NCBI GenBank assembly: GCA_026745465.1
Contig: JACYXH010000409.1
Location: forward strand, 717,001-781,000
DNA length: 64,000 nucleotides
Direction: 5' to 3'
Source: Lota lota
Lineage: Eukaryota; Chordata; Actinopteri; Gadiformes; Lotidae
Below, in pieces: positions 48,446-59,973 of this stretch. The notes under the pieces were generated by a model, which was given only the letters and a program-made list of their open reading frames with translations, did no database searches and was not told where the DNA came from. The first letter of the stretch is position 1; every line of letters starts with the position of its first letter. The translations under genes were made by a program, and so were the position numbers.

Positions 48446-49509
48446 TATATATTTCAATATGTTCCATTAAATCCATTGCAATCTCACACACTTTCAGTCT
48501 ATCGAATTCCTTCTATTCCTTCAAGCTGATTTAATGGGTGGAGTCTATTTTGCCTCCTGGCTACATAGCCAAGCAGGTGACCAATTACCATACACTCAGG
48601 TGGCAAAGTAAGTGACCAATTACCTTCCATTCCAATATGGCAACAGTGTTTCTTTGAGGTAGTGCAAACTACTCATAACATCAGGGGGGTTGGGCATTCA
48701 GACTACAGCCCTACAATCCAGAGTCTTTCAAAGACTGAGTTCATGAGCTGACGTTGAGATGAACATAAATATATTCATTTTTAGATCCTGACCATCACAT
48801 GTTGTTTTAACAGGTTACACCCTCTCAACTTGTTTAATATCTGAGCCATTCTCAACATTGACTGAGATATAATACACTACTAATTGTATATAGCATACTT
48901 TAATATGCTACAATAGGGGTGTTGCATCACATTATCATGATTACCCTACATTTTGTGGATTACAGTGGAAAACCTTTTAAACATGACACAAACACAGCAT
49001 CCATAGTGTAAATCTCTATAGCTTTCAGCTGCCGGTGTCTAGCTTGTGTTCTTAAACCTACTCCAATAATACCCTTAAGAAATATGAACTATTAAGACCA
49101 TAGGAAGTACAATAATTAAATCTCATACATACATTTGTTTAGTTTGATCGATCCCCTGCTCCTGAAACTGCTGTGTTATTTGCTGTTTAGTTATTTTTGT
49201 AACCAGGTTGATTTACCATTATAGCAAAACGTTACTTCCACAATATTGTACTATTAAGCAAAGTATGAATTGCTACAGGGCAAAACATGTTCAATGTTGT
49301 TGGTTATAATACCAGTAGTTAAGAAGGTATATATTTACATGTTTACCCCTCATTCTGACCTTGCCCTTTCACGCTTATTCAATTTGCAGATTTTTTACAT
49401 AGGGCATAAAAGGTCAAGTCACAACTATGACAGAATGTTTTGGCTAAAAGCTTAATTAATAAAAAACATAATAAAGACAATTTTGTTTTTTTACTATTTT
49501 GCAATTAAC
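48446..49509. other. AT-rich single-copy noncoding DNA
   Basis: Unique sequence. CAGGTGACCAATTACCATAC-type text recurs once (48580 and 48610), a small local duplication. Confidence 0.4.
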
Positions 49510-49639
49510 TCAATTCGCAGGCACTCTTATCGAAACGCTTATTATAGAGCGTTTCGAATGAGCAAGTAGGGCTTGTTCAAGGATGCCTACAGGTAGACTG
49601 CAGACATTGGGGGGTTGAACTCACGGGAGAGAGTCAGCT
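49510..49639 (-). mobile_element. tRNA-derived SINE with rearranged tail
   Basis: On the minus strand: GTTCAACCCCCCAATGTCTG (B-box region), CTGTAGGCATCCTTGAACAA and a tail that should read GCTTTGGATAAAAG but instead forms the perfect inverted pair CGAAACGCT / AGCGTTTCG (49531-49556). Confidence 0.65.
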
Positions 49640-49764
49640 GCCCCTTTGACTTCCAAAATTAAAATTCCAGTAACAAATTCCAGAAGCAGGGTGACTCTAT
49701 ATAAACTCTAAACAAATTCAAATTCACTGAATCACACACACATTTACTCACAGACACAGAGGAG

Positions 49765-49900
49765 GGTGCGGACTGTGCAGGGCAACCATCAGGATTCTGC
49801 TGCCAGGGGTTAGGTGCCTTGCACAGGGGCACTATGCCCTTAGGAGACAAGGAATGGAATCAGCTACTCTCTACTTGACGTACTCCTCATGCCCAGCTAC
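49765..49900 (-). mobile_element. Second SINE-like family fragment
   Basis: GTTAGGTGCCTTGCACAGGG followed by GCACTATGCCC resembles a teleost repeat whose consensus includes GCCTTGCTCAAGGGCAC. It differs from the main SINE family of the window. Boundaries are approximate. Confidence 0.45.
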
Positions 49901-49909
49901 TGCCGCAAC

Positions 49910-49911
<2 letters not shown>

Positions 49912-49948
<37 letters not shown>

Positions 49949-49982
49949 GTATGCATGTGTGCGTGCGTGTGTGTGTGTGTGT
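49912..49982. repeat. (TG)n array
   Basis: TG units with a TTTGCTTGTATGCATG interruption and GTGCGTGC variants. Confidence 0.96.
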
Positions 49983-50760
49983 CAATTGTCATTTGGAAAT
50001 TAATGTAATTTATGAACTAAAATAAAAGCATTTAAAGTGTTAGGTGTGTGTGTATGTGTGTTTCTTTGTGACATACCCATCTATGCTAATATATGCTTCT
50101 TAGCCTAAATTGGCGTCCATGGAGCACATGTAGATGCGCAATGTGGATGTAACGCACTGCTTGTAATGCTTTAAATAAATTAAATAAATACAAATAATAA
50201 TACAAATAATATTTGGATCACCCTTGCACTCAAATACTGCTCTCAAGAAATGAGTTGTAATAGAATATGTTAAACATGTCATATATATCAGAATAGAACC
50301 ACCAGAGCAAATTAAATTGATGAAGTTAAATGGATGGAGGAAATTGCAAACGGCTTGTGTGAACCTCAGGCAGAGACTCTGGGCTGTGCCGCTGATGACA
50401 GCCGGTTTAATAGCTTCGCTCAATCTAGACGCATGGAGGGAGATCAATCATTTCTATTGGGGAGCTAGCACTGTAGCACTGTAGCGTATGTAGCAGCACT
50501 GTGTTACGAGGGAAGAAAACATTATACTGTGTAGAGGTATAATGTCCTGACGGTGTCCTCGGAATCCACCAATCAAACATGTTGTTGTTTATGGTGTCAT
50601 TTGGTCTTGCCACTTCCTATTGGATTATAAATGTGTATGGTACCATTGATACCTGCTTCATTGGTCTCTTTGGGGAAATAAAGTGAAGCAAAGCTTTTCA
50701 ACCACAGCAACATCCACAACAACAATGCAATTAATAATTATTGTCATAGAACTGAGAACA
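49983..50760. other. Single-copy noncoding DNA
   Basis: Unique sequence, with a small GTAGCACTGTAGC duplication near 50470. No gene seen. Confidence 0.4.
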
Positions 50761-51030
50761 ACCCTAATTATATTACTAACAATACTATTGCTACTACTAC
50801 TACTAGTTCTACTGCAAATACTAGTGCTACTTCTACTAATACTAATGCTACTACTCACCATCACCATCATCATCACCATCACCATCATCATCATCATCAT
50901 CATCACCAGCCTCAACATACTCATATTACTCCCACTTCTACTACAACTACTACTTCTATAACAACTACTACTACTGATAATAATCATTATCATCCTCCTC
51001 CTCACCACCACCCCTACCACCACAATAACC
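50761..51030. repeat. (CTA)n / (CAT,CAC)n trinucleotide region
   Basis: Imperfect CTA repeats, a CATCAC/CATCAT block at about 50856-50906, then more CTA and CCTC units. It is strand-biased (almost no G on the plus strand) and yields long Ser or Leu frames that are artefacts. Confidence 0.93.
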
Positions 51031-51354
51031 TCACTCTCTCAGGGACTTTCGCCCACGTCTTCCCCAGTGCTGGTGGGGTGTAGTCTTAGCAGTATCCCCA
51101 GCGGGCGTGCTCCAAGCATCTCCGTCGGTGATCTGCTTGGCTGGGCGGCCGCGTGGCTCCAGGATGATGCATTAGGGCGGTGTGTGTTCCTGTCATCCAC
51201 TCACCTACTCCAGCACGTCGGAGAGTGACTCTGCTCCACCAAATTAATATGATAAATTGCCGGGGTGCTGCATCGACAGAAACAAACTGTTGTTGTATCA
51301 TTTTCACTCCATTGTCGGATCCAGTTTCGGCTTACGGGGTTGATGGTGAGTAAA
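51031..51354. other. GC-balanced single-copy DNA
   Basis: Unique sequence; no gene seen. Confidence 0.4.
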
Positions 51355-51390
51355 GGGGGGGTGGGTGGGGTGGGGGGGGGGGGGGGGGGG
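51355..51390. repeat. Interrupted poly-G tract
   Basis: 36 bases, all G apart from three T interruptions, with a final run of 19 G. Confidence 0.95.
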
Positions 51391-51867
51391 TGAGAGTGTT
51401 CTGGAAAGACAATTGAATAGTCAAGATTGCTGCAAATGCTACAACAAAAATAAAATAACAATAGCCACAGAAGGTTAATTCAATGTTTTCCGGAAACTGT
51501 GTTTTTTCTCTTTTCCTTATTCCCCAACTCCCCTCCATCTCGGTTTTTCTCTGGGGCTATTTATAACGTGGACGGACCTCTGGTGGGACTGGTGCGTCAG
51601 GTCCCAGCTGGGACCCTCCTTAGTCCCTGGAGAGGGCCTTCTGGGGTCCTTGTGACGGAGGAGATGAAGGTTTCTGGGGAATCTTTTCGCAACCCTCCGA
51701 GCCCCTGTGGATTAATCTCATGCAGGTGCGTAGGATCTGTCAGGAAGGAGGAGACTTATGGAGGCCACAGAGAGGAGAACAGACCGGGGGTCTGTTTTCT
51801 GTTTTCTCTTCTCTGGTGGTCTGGTTGGCTAGAGTTGCTCCCGCCCGCACAACTGAAGAGTAGGCTC
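51391..51867. other. GC-balanced single-copy DNA, no exon confirmed
   Basis: A plus-strand frame of 125 codons (51499-51876) passes TCATGCAG/GTGCGTAG, a donor-like site at about 51726, and the sequence is GC-richer than its flanks. No protein family is recognised and no convincing acceptor is seen, so it is left uncalled. Confidence 0.3.
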
Positions 51868-52178
51868 TGGTTGTAGGCTGTGATGATGGTGAACGTAGGT
51901 GGGCTGTGATGATGGTGAATGTAGGTGGGCTGTGATGATGGTGAACGTAGGTGGGCTGTGGTGATGGTGAACGTGGGTGGGCTGTGATGATGGTGAACGT
52001 GGGTGGGCTGTGGTGATGGTGAACGTGGGTCGGCTGTGATGATGGTGAACGTAGGTGGGCTGTGGTGATGGTGAACGTGGGTGGGTTGTGATGATGGTGA
52101 ACATGGGTGGGCTGTGGTGATGGTGAACGTGGGTGGGTTGTGATGATGGTGAACATGGGTGGGCTGCGATGACGTATG
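51868..52178. repeat. 26-bp minisatellite with two-unit alternation
   Basis: About 12 units of GTGGGTGGGCTGTGATGATG + GTGAAC. From the third unit on, GTGATGATGG and GTGGTGATGG forms alternate, so the evolving unit is 52 bp. Because 26 is not a multiple of three, all minus-strand frames stay open and give a spurious 228-codon frame rich in His, Pro and Ser. Confidence 0.96.
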
Positions 52179-53027
52179 TGCTCCCCCGCCAGGTGTGTTT
52201 GTGCATCATGAGAACCTAATGGGTTTTGATTTGGGCGCTGACACGGCCTTTCGGCCAGCTTTAGCTGGTGTGAGGTTGGATGGGACTGGACTGTGGAGTC
52301 ATGCAGTACCTCAAAGGATGCAGTGTCCCACAGCCTGCCAGCTCCATTGAAATCGGTTGGTGTTGATTGTGATATCATATATATATATATATATGGAATG
52401 GCTGGGATTAATTGGACTTTGGTCACCTGGTTGTGGTGGTAACCTTGTTGTCTTCCTATTCCTGAATGGATGGGTTGGTCCTCTATTGCTGTGAGAAGGG
52501 GGTGTCTCTTCTGGGGGGCCCAGGAATGACCCTTTCTTTATCTGAAGTGACTTATGAGGCTCGGAACTATCTAAGCAAACAATCAAAATTGGACCAAATC
52601 CAAAAGATTCTAAAACGAAGTCTAAAACAACACTACGCTATGAATACACACTAAAAGAAGTATTAAATAAACACTGTATACTAAATATTTGGTGAACATA
52701 AAATATGTTCGGTGTGAACTGACGCAGTTGTAGCATTGATAGATCGTTTAAACTTTTATTCCACCACAAGGACGTTTCTACGCTTCCTACATAGGCTTCG
52801 ACATCGTTTGAGATGCGGGGGGGGGGGGGGATAGAAGTATGAAAGAAGTATTCACACTCACTCAATATCCAACGCACACTGTGCACAGCCTTTGATGTCG
52901 CAAAGGGGGTAGGGGATCGATCGCTCGAGGTTAAAACCTGACTGGAGAAATAAACAACCAGACTCCAGTGCTGGTTCTTCTTGGAGGTAGATCTACCATG
53001 CATGATGCATGATGCAGGCAGCGCGGC
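52179..53027. other. Single-copy noncoding DNA
   Basis: Unique sequence with a short (AT)n tract at 52377-52394 and a G14 run at 52817-52830. Confidence 0.4.
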
Positions 53028-53215
53028 AAGGGGGGAATGGGGAGGAGGAGAGGGGGTTGGGGGGACGGGGGACAGGGGAGAGGTGGGAGAGACGAGGGTG
53101 GAGAGAGGGGGGAGGGAAAGGAGAGGGACAGGGAAGGGGAGACGATAGGGAAGGGGGAAATGGGGGAGAAGGAGGGTGAGGGGGAAGGGGAGGGGGAAGA
53201 TTGGGAGGAAGCAGG
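53028..53215. repeat. G/A-rich polypurine tract
   Basis: About 190 bp, almost entirely G and A (GGGGAGAGG, GGAAGGGGAGACG), with G-quadruplex and triplex potential. The Pro/Ser or Gly/Glu frames are artefacts. Confidence 0.92.
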
Positions 53216-54130
53216 GCACCGACAGGAAGAACAGCAGAGTGGCCTGGAGGAGTCACAGCCATCCCCGCTGGGAGCCCTTTACATTTCCCAGCACAAAGTG
53301 TGATGAAAGAACAGTGACAACATTTAACACTGTTGGTGTACAATGACGGGGATATCCAAAGGAGAGAAGACAATTAAAACAAAAGGCGAGGAAATAAAAG
53401 AGCCCTTAGAAAAGGCAGAAAGGCTTAAGGAGATAAGGTGATAACCTATAGCAACGCTGAAGGATAATATGAGTTTATATTAATCCTCTGGGACACAAGT
53501 GCCATATATATGGGATCAGTTTTACAAGGTGACACAAACCCATTAAACCTCTAATGATGGTAATGCATTTCAAATAGTTTCAGGGAAATGGTGCAGATTT
53601 TACAACTGCGTCCCCTCTCCTTTGGGCCAGGGCCGCTACGCGGGACAATGTTGCTCTTAGCAATATTAATATAGTGCTGGAGTTTCTTGGAAATTGCTGG
53701 AAATTGTGCTTTTTGTTGCATTCAATGATTCTCTTTTTTAACGGCATTTGGGTGCCTGCATCATTCTGCGTTTCTTCTGCCGTTTTTATTCAGGATCTGG
53801 AGGAATACTTTTATTATTATTATTTTATATTATGTTATGATATTTTAAGGGCAGGAACAGGGTTATTCTACGCATTCCCTGCATAATGTTATTTTCTGTT
53901 CACCTAACGGCAGCTCAGTAGGCACCTTCGGTGTGGTACTCTGAGGTAGCACTGAACCAAAGTTGGAAAAACAATACTTCTTCATTATCAAATACTAGAA
54001 TGTTCTGATGTAATATAATATCATTATTATGATATATATAGTATTATTTCCTTTTTTCACAGCTATAAGAAGAATGTGATTTAGCTACATACTAAAGTAC
54101 ATTTTGTGAAGAGACAATATCACATTATTT
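53216..54130. other. Single-copy noncoding DNA
   Basis: Unique AT-rich sequence; no gene or repeat recognised. Confidence 0.4.
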
Positions 54131-54544
54131 TCTTCTCTTGGCAGCGATAGTGTCGTTTGTCGTTTGGTTTAACTTATAAAGGTAAAATAGGGGCAGACTT
54201 CCAATTTGTATTTCATAGTAAAGGGAATATGATGGAGAAGAATGAATGGTGTTGGCTCTTGGCAATGATATGTATTAAAGATAGCCATTTACAGGCGATA
54301 AAAGAAGCCGCTTTGCTAATTAGGCCCCCTGTCTTTGTGCAATTAACAATGAGGGCGGCAATAATATAGCAGGCATCTGCCAAAGTGCCATGGAAGGCTT
54401 TCAATGGCGGTGCATTGGGGCACGCTGGTTGCCACCCTGGCAGCACAATGACTCACTAATGCTGCCGATATTTGTTAGAGTTAATAATTTAAATGATGCA
54501 CATTCCCCCATTGCAGGCTGGAGGGAGATGACGTGCAATGAGTA
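54131..54544. promoter_or_regulatory. Candidate conserved regulatory block
   Basis: About 400 bp of repeat-free, GC-balanced sequence with a homeodomain word (GCTAATTAG), a SOX word (AACAATGAG), TTTGTGCAATTAAC and a GCCAAAGTGCCATGGAAGGC stretch. It is unlike the decayed AT-rich flanks and has no long open frame. The reading as a conserved element is inference from composition; conservation was not tested. Confidence 0.3.
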
Positions 54545-54715
54545 ATATTGTGGTGTGGTGGACATATGCTATCGAAGTGGGATGGAGCTATTGCATCGCA
54601 GTGTGTAGGAGGATGGATATTGAAGGGTGGTAGACATATGCTATCAAAGTGGGGTGAAGCTATTGTATGGCAGTGTGTAAGAGGGTGGATATTGAAGGGT
54701 GGTGGGGGTATAGGG
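54545..54715. repeat. 72-bp tandem repeat (2.2 copies)
   Basis: GGACATATGCTATCGAAGTG and a later AGACATATGCTATCAAAGTG are 72 bp apart and share the following GCTATTG...CAGTGTGTA...GGATATTGAAGGGTGG. A 72-bp period keeps frames open, but no protein is recognised. Confidence 0.88.
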
Positions 54716-54819
54716 CGGTTAATATTGTAGTGAGACGGAGGTATTATGTTGGAGGTCTTGTTCTTCAACACAGTTTTGTCAAGAGTCCATCTCTCTCTGA
54801 GTCTTGTGGGACTGTCTTA

Positions 54820-54856
54820 GACACACACTCATGCACACAAACACACACACACACAC

Positions 54857-54887
<31 letters not shown>

Positions 54888-55050
54888 CATACAGTACATA
54901 CACATACACATACATACAAACACACACACACACTCACAAACACACATAAATACATACACACACACATACAAACACACACACAAACACACACACACACACA
55001 CACACATACACCCACACACACATACAGACATACAGACATGCACACATACA
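54820..55050. repeat. Imperfect (AC)n array
   Basis: CA units with ACATACAT, CACAAACA and CATACAGACA variants. Confidence 0.96.
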
Positions 55051-56299
55051 CTTTGATCGTATGTGCCTGGATGGAATACAACATAATTTTCATGATAAAT
55101 GTGTTCTTTTCTGAGCTATTTTCCTTCTCCACAAGGTCTCCTTGTTCTTCTAGTCTGAATGGGGGTGTCTGATTTCCTGCGCTATGTTTCTGGACACCTT
55201 TCTGAAACTAATCTACATGAACCCATTTGTCCCTGCCGAGTCATCATGATTGCCTGAGACACGGTGCATAGATTGACTGTCCAATTTGTTAGAACTGGCG
55301 GGGCAGTAACAGTGACAGAACTGTGGGCCTCTTGATGCGCTCATCTTTCCCCACTTTTATTGACTATTGATAGGGAGGCTGGAGGCATCGTACAGCTAAC
55401 AAATATAATAAACCAAATATACACTTCCACATCATAAATCATGCCGGTGGTCAATGGCTTTTACATGCTCTATTCCTAAAGATCAGGCAGAAATATGCTC
55501 AACTGTGACTGCTGTAAAAAAGAAGAAGGAATGTGATAGGTTAGGATTAAAACACAGCAGGGGGTCCCGAATAATGCACTTGTTGACCACCTGGGCTTCC
55601 CCTCAGTCACATCACCAAACCTGTCGTACATTATTTTACAATAACAGGAACACGCGTTGTTGTTTATTCCTCCTGTGCTACAAGTACGAACAATGGTTAG
55701 ATATTAGTTACTTTCATCAATAACTTTATTCTTTTTTTATCAACCTTAAATCTGCTGAAATTGTCATATTCTTTCTTTCACTGCATTTTGAGCGTATTGT
55801 TTTTGCGTCGATAAGGAAACATCTTGTCGATAGTTGTATTTCACCGTTGTTTTTAAAGTTGTCGTTTTAGCGCATTGATTCGGAACTGTTAAAAGGCAGA
55901 GATGTCCTGTATTTAACAATGCTTGGTGGTATAATGTAAACTAATTTGACTTTGTGTAAAGAGCAAAATAATGTATTTGATTGAGATAAAAGGGTTCAAT
56001 ATGGACTTTTTTTTTGTTACCACACCCTTTATGATAACTCATGAAACAATTATTAAGATAGGAAAATGAACATAGCCACTACCACTGTGCCTAAAGAGAA
56101 AAATAAAACAGAAACACTACGTCTAGTTGGCCGAGACTAAGACAAACACATTTAATGAATTATCATGCGTAACCACGGCGATGACGCGCCACATTACTCA
56201 AACACACAAACACACACATTATGAAGTAATCAAATTGTATGATGAAACCATTAACCTAACATTATCAACACATTGGGGTAAACCAGGAGACAGGACAAG
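55051..56299. other. AT-rich single-copy noncoding DNA
   Basis: Unique sequence; no gene seen. A small CA patch lies at 56200-56218. Confidence 0.4.
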
Positions 56300-56508
56300 G
56301 GCAGGATAGTGTGGTGGCCAGGGTGTGTAGGGAATACCAGCCGGAAGGTTCCTGGTTCGATCCCCAATGTCTGTAGCTTGCCCGTAGGCATCGTTGAGCA
56401 AGATGTTGTAACCCCTAATGAGCTGAAGCTCATTAATTACATGTGTATTTAACTGTAATGAACTTTAAGGCGCTTTGCATAAAAACATCTGCTAAATGAG
56501 TCAATTGT
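56300..56508 (+). mobile_element. tRNA-derived SINE, best full-length copy
   Basis: It reads, in order: GGCAGGATAGTGTGGTGGCC (A-box region), AGCCGGAAGGTTCC, TGGTTCGATCCCCAATGTC (B box), CCCGTAGGCATCGTTGAGCA, a CTAATGAGCTGAAGCTCATT linker and the tail GCTTTGCATAAAAACATCTG. This copy defines the family for the window. Confidence 0.85.
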
Positions 56509-57018
56509 AAACAGATATGAGAAACTTGATCACAGGAATAGGACACTTCTGTACTACTTATAACCAAATACAAAGTAGAAATATGCTAAAGTTGGAGTGC
56601 CATGAAGCCCCGCACATGGTACATTTAAACAAGCAAAAAAATATATATATTCACCGAGACTTGTCGCGCAGTATGTTGTTGGTCTACCAGTGATTGCCTC
56701 AAACACCATGGCTGTGCATTGGACTGCAGCAACACTTCTACACCTCATCCCAAAAAGACGGAGCGGGGCAAGGTCACCAACGCAACGGGCATGCTGCTGG
56801 AGCATTGAAAACTCCCTGGAAGATTTCCCTACACATTTCCCCCACAAAAGGTGCCTTGTGAGGGGATGCATTCCATTAGCAATACTCGTCCATGTGTGGA
56901 GAAACAAGCCAGGAGGAAGGTGTGGGAGGGTTTAGGTGTGAACCTGCTGTTAAGCGTTTGCTGTTCGGCCTTGCGCAGCAGAGTTCCCTAGGGTAACGTA
57001 ACCATTCCCTGCATCGTG
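56509..57018. other. Unique sequence with a 117-codon minus-strand frame
   Basis: Frame 56554-56907 (minus) has mixed composition, is not a simple repeat, and encodes a Cys-rich product without a domain I recognise. It lies directly downstream of a SINE and before a CCA array. I do not call it a gene. Confidence 0.3.
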
Positions 57019-57325
57019 ACACCCCCACCCCCACCACCACCACCACCACCACCACCACCCCTATCAAGGGTACTTCCACCAAAACACCACTTCTACAATC
57101 AATACTTCCACCACCACCAAAAAAACACTACAACCATTACCACCGCCACCACCTCTCCTTCCATCTCCACTACAACCTCCACTACTAACATCACTACTAC
57201 TACCACCATCAACGACACCACCACCACTACCACCACCTCCAGTATTACCACCAATACTAACACCACCACTACTACCCCCATCAACGGCACCACCACCAAA
57301 ACACCACCACAACCACCACCATGGC
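57019..57325. repeat. (CCA)n / (ACC,ACT)n trinucleotide array
   Basis: A pure CCA run at about 57028-57058, then imperfect ACC/ACT units to 57325. The plus strand is almost free of G. Confidence 0.93.
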
Positions 57326-57428
57326 TTCTATGTACAGATAGAAGCCTTTACTCAACCAAACGGATACATGTATATAACATGTTTCCTTATACACAATGTC
57401 AGCTAACATGGATCTGTCTGCAAAACTG

Positions 57429-57431
<3 letters not shown>

Positions 57432-57476
<45 letters not shown>

Positions 57477-57645
57477 CCTCTCTACCTCAGTAGAAGCGTT
57501 TGTCTGGGCATCAGACTTCCTACCCATGAGACTATAGTCAGGTATTCATAATGTGTAGGATGTAGCAGTGAGTAGTGTGCTACAGTACTACACTGCTTCA
57601 AGTAGAAGGAATAATTCTACACACACACACACACACACACACACA
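57432..57645. repeat. Two (AC)n tracts
   Basis: AC runs at 57432-57472 and 57619-57645, separated by unique sequence. Confidence 0.95.
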
Positions 57646-58932
57646 TAATTTGGGCTGAATATTTACCTTCAGCAGCAGAATCATTTAATTTTTGGTCTTT
57701 CACAGATTCCATTAATCACACTTTGAAAATAATTTGCCTTGGACTACATCGGATAAATGTGTAATTTACATAAGCTTAGGGATATTTAGCATGCTGCAAG
57801 TCTCTATTAATTTATCCAACCATCCATGCAGCCAATTAGATTGAATCCCACACACGTCAGGTACAACATCCAGTCTCTACACTGGTCGCGTTGAGCTTCT
57901 GGGAAACAGAGGACACCTTGGGAAATCTACAAAATGCAACAGACTCACACTAAATCTTCTGAAGGAAATAATTTCCTTTAAAACTCTGTTCATATCTCTA
58001 CTCTGGGTTTCATGAGCATCCCAATAATAACCATATTATTCTTAAGAATATGAAATAAACTGTGTACTCTTTGTGGCCACCGCAAGCATCTGCATAATTG
58101 ACAATACTGGCAAGAGAGTCATTTTAAATGAATCTCGTTGCCAGGAAATCTCTGTTTTCTTTGTCAGTGCAAGTCACTGCTGAAATTTAATTTCATCAAT
58201 CAATGTATGACATAAACTCCACAATTCATGGCACCAATTACTGGTAAATTACCAAATCATCAAACACAGGTGTCCAGTCAGATATTACTGTCTCGGCAAT
58301 AACAAATAGATACATAACTATAAAAACAACATTAACCAGAAGGAGCAACACAGGAAATGAAGAATGCTACTCTTGACAGGTTTAACAAATGATATTCAAT
58401 TAATTAAAACAATCAATTCTTCGCTTGCTGCAGCACAGTGCCCACGTTGCTGTAATCGTGCGATCCTCCCAAGCATTCTTAAAGCAATATAGTACTCACA
58501 CCATATAAAATGTTTTTCTTTATTGCATTGATAAAGTTTAGCCTAGATATAGCTCTGCCTCAGCCTTCATAAAATGGCATTCTGCTCTCAGATATGATAC
58601 AGTACAACCTTTTTTATATACTGCTCTCAAATCTAAAGAAGCTGAAAGCCCTATTTCATCTTGACTTGAGGTGGAACAAAGCCTAATCCGCCACTTATCT
58701 GTATCATATGGCAGTTATTCACCTATTTATATGGAAATGTATAGTTTCTTTTTTATGCCTTCTACATACCAACCCCTGCCCACACATTTGTTTAATGTAA
58801 AAGTAGAATTTTCCCCCAGTTTCATTTTGAAAGAAAACTTATTTCAGATGATGGATAGGTGTATTTTAGATATACTTTTGTCTCCTGCTTTTGAGTGCCA
58901 TCGCTTCCATTGTCAAATGATGAATGCCATGC
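57646..58932. promoter_or_regulatory. AT-rich single-copy DNA, candidate regulatory blocks
   Basis: 57650-57860 and 58030-58270 are repeat-free, with TTTAATTTTTGG, CATTAATCACACTTTG, CAGCCAATTAGATTG and ATAATTGACA, typical homeodomain-rich noncoding text. The rest is unremarkable. Function is inferred only. Confidence 0.3.
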
Positions 58933-59200
58933 CATTTCTTTCGACTAATGGCCTTTTTCCTTTGGCATTTTAGCCGCGCCAAGTCATACTACGCCATGGT
59001 GAATTGCGTTTCCATCAACAGTTTGAATGCGCAGAGTTGTGCCGAGTCGTTCCTGGACCATCTCCGGAGTGGTGCCACAGCGAGCCTTACCCGCCCCCAA
59101 GTGGGCTGCGGTGACGTCAGCCCTGCTTGCTGTTTTGAGCGAGTGGTCTCTCAAATTGTAGGAATATACACCTACAGAAATACTATAAAATAACTGTGTG
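58933..59200. mobile_element. Possible degenerate teleost MITE
   Basis: CTTTTTCCTTTGGCATTTTA, GCGTTTCCATCAAC and GTTGTGCCGAGTCG resemble a GC-rich teleost miniature element whose copies carry TTTTCCA and GAGTCG motifs. Ends and target duplications were not resolved. An 89-codon frame crosses it and is not a recognised protein. Confidence 0.28.
59112..59119. promoter_or_regulatory. Full CRE octamer
   Basis: TGACGTCA is a perfect CREB/ATF palindrome within a GC-rich segment that may be transposon-derived. Confidence 0.4.
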
Positions 59201-59800
59201 TTCTTGTGCGACGCATCGCCAATGCACGCTGAGTTCTTAACAGCTTGATTCACTGCTATTTGTTCGTTTTTATAAGTAGTCTGGGTCTAAAGACTGGACA
59301 TTGGAAAACATTTCACACTATTAGATAACTGATTATTGATATTCAACAAGGTTTTTATCGTAATATCATGTGGCACTTGGGGAAAAATGTGTCAAACATT
59401 GTCCAATGTGTGAAAAATACTCATTTGAAACAAATCGGCTCTCAATTAGCAATTGTGAGTAAAAAAGCAAAAAAGGCTGAATATTAAACATCAAACTGAA
59501 TTCATCATCGCGGATATAATTGTGTGTGTTTTGTCTGTCTGAAACAACCCAGGTATATGAAATGTCTCTTAAACAAATCAATCAAATGTTACTATAATAT
59601 AGGCTACAATAAGTGTGTGCGTGTAGTTGTCGTGTCATCAACTCAAGACAACGCGTCATCAGTTAAAGACACACAAATAATGAAATGGAGACGCAGATCC
59701 CAGCTGCGCTGGGCTGCCAAGCAGGATCAGTACGAGTCGAGCCAGGCCAGTATGGTATAATGGCAAAAGGCCATAAGTCCTCCTGACTGCTTATGGGTAG

Positions 59801-59801
<1 letters not shown>
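59201..59801. other. AT-rich single-copy noncoding DNA
   Basis: Unique sequence; nothing recognised. Confidence 0.4.
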
Positions 59802-59885
<84 letters not shown>

Positions 59886-59934
59886 CGTGTGTGTGTGCGT
59901 GCGTGTGTGCGTGCGTGTGTATGCGCGTGCGTGC

Positions 59935-59970
<36 letters not shown>
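59802..59970. repeat. (TG)n array with TGCG variants
   Basis: About 80 bp pure TG, then GTGCGTGCGTGTGTGCG variants, then pure TG. Confidence 0.98.

Positions 59971-59973
<3 letters not shown>

Noticed and set aside
51499-51876. Possible exon ending at a donor-like CAG/GTGCGT
   Set aside because: No convincing acceptor, no recognisable protein sequence, and the frame runs on into the minisatellite.
51740-52426. A 228-codon minus-strand open frame rich in His, Pro and Ser
   Set aside because: It is the translation of a 26-bp minisatellite. All three minus-strand frames stay open because the period is not a multiple of three, so openness is no evidence of coding.
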